DNA of 64,000 nucleotides from Chryseobacterium sp. E1 (GTDB taxonomy: Bacteria > Bacteroidota > Bacteroidia > Flavobacteriales > Weeksellaceae): the NCBI GenBank assembly GCA_019203745.1, contig CP078104.1, positions 4,402,001-4,466,000 of the forward strand, read 5' to 3'. Both the position numbers and the translations under genes were made by a program. Below are positions 61,533 through 64,000 of this stretch, piece by piece. The stretch's first letter is position 1, and each line of letters opens with the position of its first letter. Under the pieces are notes generated by a model. That model saw nothing but the letters and a program-made list of their open reading frames with translations, was not told the DNA's origin and searched no databases.

Positions 61533-63103
61533 ATGAGGATAAATAGATTTTTTGCAGTGCCTGCAGTAATGCTGGCTGCCCAGTTTTCATGGGCTCAGGT
61601 AAAAGTAGACCCGAAAGAGAGGCTTAACCCTATCGTAAAAAGTTTTGTAGATGAGGTAAATAACAATTCACAGCTGGAAAATATGGCTTATGAACTGTTG
61701 GATGGTATCGGACCTCGTCTTGTGGGAACACCGGAAATGCTTGCCGCCAACGAATGGAGTGCCGGAAAGCTTCGTTCATGGGGTATAGATGCCAACCTTC
61801 AGCAATTTGGAACGTGGAAAGGATGGCAGAGAGGAACTACCCATGTAGATATGACCTACCCACGGATAAAATCACTATCCGCTACACAACTGGCTTGGAG
61901 CCCGTCAACGAAAAAAAAGCAATTGTAGCAGAAGTGATCATCCTTCCTAAAGTGTCTTCCAAAGCAGAATTCGACAGCTGGCTTCCTTCTGCAAAAGGAA
62001 AGATTGTACTGATGGCACAGTATCAGAAAATAGGACGTTCTGATGAGCAGATCAAAGAATTTGCAACACCTGAACTGTATGAAAAGCTTAAAGCAGAAAA
62101 AGAACAGGCAGCGAAGGATTTTACAGCGTATGTAAAAATATCGGCTATGACAACAATACGCTTCCTGAAGCATTGGAAAAAGCCGGTGCAGCGGGAATTG
62201 CTATTTCAAACTGGACGGGGATTATGGGTGCCAACAGGATATTCGGAGCAAAAACATCAAAGATTCCGATGATCGATATTGATGTGGAAGATTATGGAAT
62301 GCTTTACAGAATGGCAGAAAAAGGTGCACAGCCTAAAATTAAAATCGATGCCCAATCCAAAATACTTCCTGAAGCCAAAAGTTTTAATACCATTGGAATG
62401 ATCAAAGGAAAGGAAAACCGGATGAATATGTAATACTTTCTGCTCACCTAGATTCATGGGACGGAGCTCAGGGAGCTACAGACAACGGAACAGGTACCCT
62501 TACCATGCTGGAAGCCATGAGAATTCTTAAAAAGTATTATCCGAACAACAAAAGAACCATCGTTATAGGACTTTGGGGAAGTGAAGAGCAGGGGCTGAAC
62601 GGTTCCAGAGGGTTTGTGGCAGATAATCCGCAGATCATCAAAGGAGTACAGGCTGCTTTCAATCAGGATAACGGAACCGGGCGTGTGGTCAATATCAGCG
62701 GTCAGGGATTTGTAAAAGCATATGACTACGTAGGAAGATGGCTTGAAGGAGTTCCGAAATCGGTAAGAAGCCATATCAAAACGGACTTCCGGGAATGCCT
62801 GGAGGCGGAGGTTCTGACCATGCTTCATTTGTGGCTGCCGGAGTACCGGGGATTTCTCTGGGGTCTCTGAACTGGGGATATTTTGGGTATACCTGGCATA
62901 CTACTAAAGACACCTATGATAAAATCGTTTTTGATGAGGTGAAAAATAATGTAGTTTTAACTGCTGCATTGGCCTACATGGCATCTGAAGATCCTGAGTT
63001 TGCAAACAGAGAGAAAAGAGTAATGCCACAGGATGAAAAAGGAGAAACCGTAAAATGGCCTGAAGCAAAAGAGCCGAGAAGAAGTTCTAAAGATTATAAA
63101 TAA
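61533..63103 (+). CDS. M28 family zinc aminopeptidase/carboxypeptidase, secreted (frameshifted)
   Basis: ATG 61533 (MRINRFFAVPAVMLAAQFSW with cleavage after WAQ). Breaks near 61855, 62140, 62420 and 62795; about 525 residues. A protease-associated domain (EKAGAAGIAISNWTGIMGAN) is inserted before the M28 catalytic domain. Zinc ligands can be read as His and Asp in SAHLDSWDGAQGATDNGTG, Glu in WGSEEQG, Asp in FNQDNGTG and His in YTWHTTKDT. GGGGSDHASFVAAGVPG is a family mark. It hydrolyses peptides in the periplasm or outside the cell. Monocistronic. Confidence 0.85.
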
Positions 63104-63560
63104 AACTCTATTTGATGAGTTTTATATAATAAGGCTATTTTATGGCAGCCTTTTACTATTGGTATTTGATATCTTAATTTTTTGAATTTATTTACAAAGC
63201 AAGATATGATGTAAAATAAATCAATGTATTCGTGGCAAACACATAAGAGACTGCTCATTTTGGGCGGTCTCTTTTAATGTGTCACATGGCAATATCACTT
63301 CATTGGTCGGATTATATCGAGAATATCATTTTTGGCGACCCTTAAATATGATAGGATAAAAGTATTAAGAGTGCATATCTTAAAAATCTTGATTTTTCCT
63401 AACTGCCCTTATCTCGTTCACTCTCTTTAATGGTTAAGAAATAATATAGAAATAAATGCAGATTTATAATTGATAAAAGCGAGAGGCTTACGCCAGCAAT
63501 GGCAGATCTTCAATACCTGTTCAACAAAACAGTATTAAAAATATTCTTTATACCCAAAGA
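63104..63560. other. Intergenic region between convergent genes
   Basis: About 457 bp with no supported gene. The only structure is the terminator at 63245. Confidence 0.4.
63245..63277 (+). terminator. Terminator of the M28 gene region
   Basis: AAGAGACTGC at 63245-63254 pairs with GCGGTCTCTT at 63264-63273 (one G-T pair) and is followed by T residues. It lies about 140 bp after the stop codon. Confidence 0.6.
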
Positions 63561-64000
63561 TTATACATAAAGTTTCAGGTCCGGAAAATTTTCAATAGCA
63601 GGCTGATAATCATCACTGTTCAGATGTCCGAATCCGTATGCACAGAAAATAAAAGACAATCCATTGAATTTTGAAGCATCATGATCTGTCTGGGTATCAC
63701 CGATATATACAGTATCTTCAGGAGATAAATGATTTCTCTCCATAATGAGCTGTATATTCTCAGATTTCGGTTTTCTGCTTCTTCCATGTGACTCAAAATC
63801 TGCGAACAGGTGATTGAAATGATAATATTCTAAAAATGCTTCGATATACCCATCCTGGCAGTTGCTGACAATAAACAGGCGGTGATCTTCCGAAAGTTTT
63901 TTCAATGTTTCTTCAACGCCGTTGTATAAAATACCGCCACGGATGCGTAAGATCTGTTTTTCCTTTTCTATGATGTTGGAAAGAACTTCTTCCGCTTTCT
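63561..64000 (-). CDS. HAD-superfamily hydrolase (partial, 5' end outside the window)
   Basis: Open on the minus strand from the window edge to a stop at 63561, at least 146 residues. Visible parts are the cap helices (VLSNIIEKEKQILRIRGGI), motif II serine in LFIVSNCQDG, a lysine in SRKPKSENIQLI, and motifs III/IV in VYIGDTQTDHDASKFNG with IFCAYGFG. This is a phosphoglycolate-phosphatase-like HAD of class I. The nucleophile DxD lies beyond the edge. Substrate unknown. Confidence 0.85.
   Translation of the reverse strand, partial: KAEEVLSNIIEKEKQILRIRGGILYNGVEETLKKLSEDHRLFIVSNCQDGYIEAFLEYYHFNHLFADFESHGRSRKPKSENIQLIMERNHLSPEDTVYIGDTQTDHDASKFNGLSFIFCAYGFGHLNSDDYQPAIENFPDLKLYV

Noticed and set aside
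1..64000. Frameshifts as phase variation or programmed frameshifting
   Set aside because: They occur in nearly all long genes including biosynthetic and repair genes, mostly as one-base losses in runs. That fits read errors and not regulated switching.
1..64000. CRISPR array, tRNA, rRNA or tmRNA
   Set aside because: No regularly spaced direct repeats and no tRNA-like T-arm or acceptor pairing were found by reading either strand. A tRNA finder would be decisive.

Overview
The window looks like a chromosomal segment of a Chryseobacterium-like member of the Flavobacteriia (Weeksellaceae). Support comes from the AT-rich sequence and Bacteroidetes-style promoters (TAnnTTTG around -7, for example at 51694 and 59473). 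It also comes from a zeaxanthin-type carotenoid operon with a fused lycopene cyclase, small HTH proteins typical of Chryseobacterium, AraC-type regulators with an N-terminal membrane domain, and a 58-residue histone H1-like protein. A striking technical feature is that most long genes are broken by single-base frame changes. Where the lesion can be placed, the sequence is nearly always one base short in a homopolymer. I treat such genes as intact genes carrying probable sequencing deletions and give the span of the restored gene.

Region 1-15083 is an AT-rich accessory (defence) island on the + strand. It holds unknown proteins, a chimeric transposase relic, a Septu-like pair (SMC/OLD-like AAA ATPase plus HNH nuclease, 2746-6014) preceded by a protein with an RNxxxxH motif, and a relic of a UvrD-type helicase. 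Next come a two-gene cassette of a sacsin-like GHKL ATPase plus an AlbA_2-TIR protein (6852-10592), a small protein, and an AAA+ ATPase plus subtilisin-like protease pair (11223-14872). The island ends in a strong terminator and a dispersed 91-bp repeat. The GHKL + AlbA_2-TIR cassette is my best candidate for an undescribed system.

Region 15.3-26.1 kb is a cell-surface locus. Two paralogous membrane-anchored AraC regulators flank an operon of secreted proteins, including a large LamG-like protein. Two small HTH proteins, three tandem secreted paralogues and an astacin-like lipoprotein protease follow. Region 26.7-31.8 kb is MarR-crtI-crtB-SRPBCC-crtZ-crtY (GGPP to phytoene, lycopene, beta-carotene, zeaxanthin) plus a stress-type small protein. 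Region 32-40 kb has a Crp/Fnr regulator and a signalling operon (two hybrid kinases, two receivers, CheR and CheB) without any chemoreceptor. Region 40.4-44.3 kb holds photolyase, ferrochelatase, a second MarR paralogue and an AlkB-like dioxygenase. Both MarR genes and the photolyase share a palindromic operator-like motif over the -7 box, which suggests a light or photo-oxidative regulon.

Region 44.4-64 kb is mixed. It contains a DUF4142 lipoprotein, a triplicated TetR gene with a near-identical palindromic operator before each copy, a second Crp/Fnr gene and a MarR-UspA operon with a perfect 30-bp palindrome. It also holds a lactonase-type beta-propeller, a Bcr/CflA efflux pump with an AraC regulator, a MocR-type regulator, a gluzincin peptidase, the H1-like protein, an M28 peptidase and the start of a HAD hydrolase. 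I found no tRNA, rRNA, CRISPR array or intact insertion sequence.
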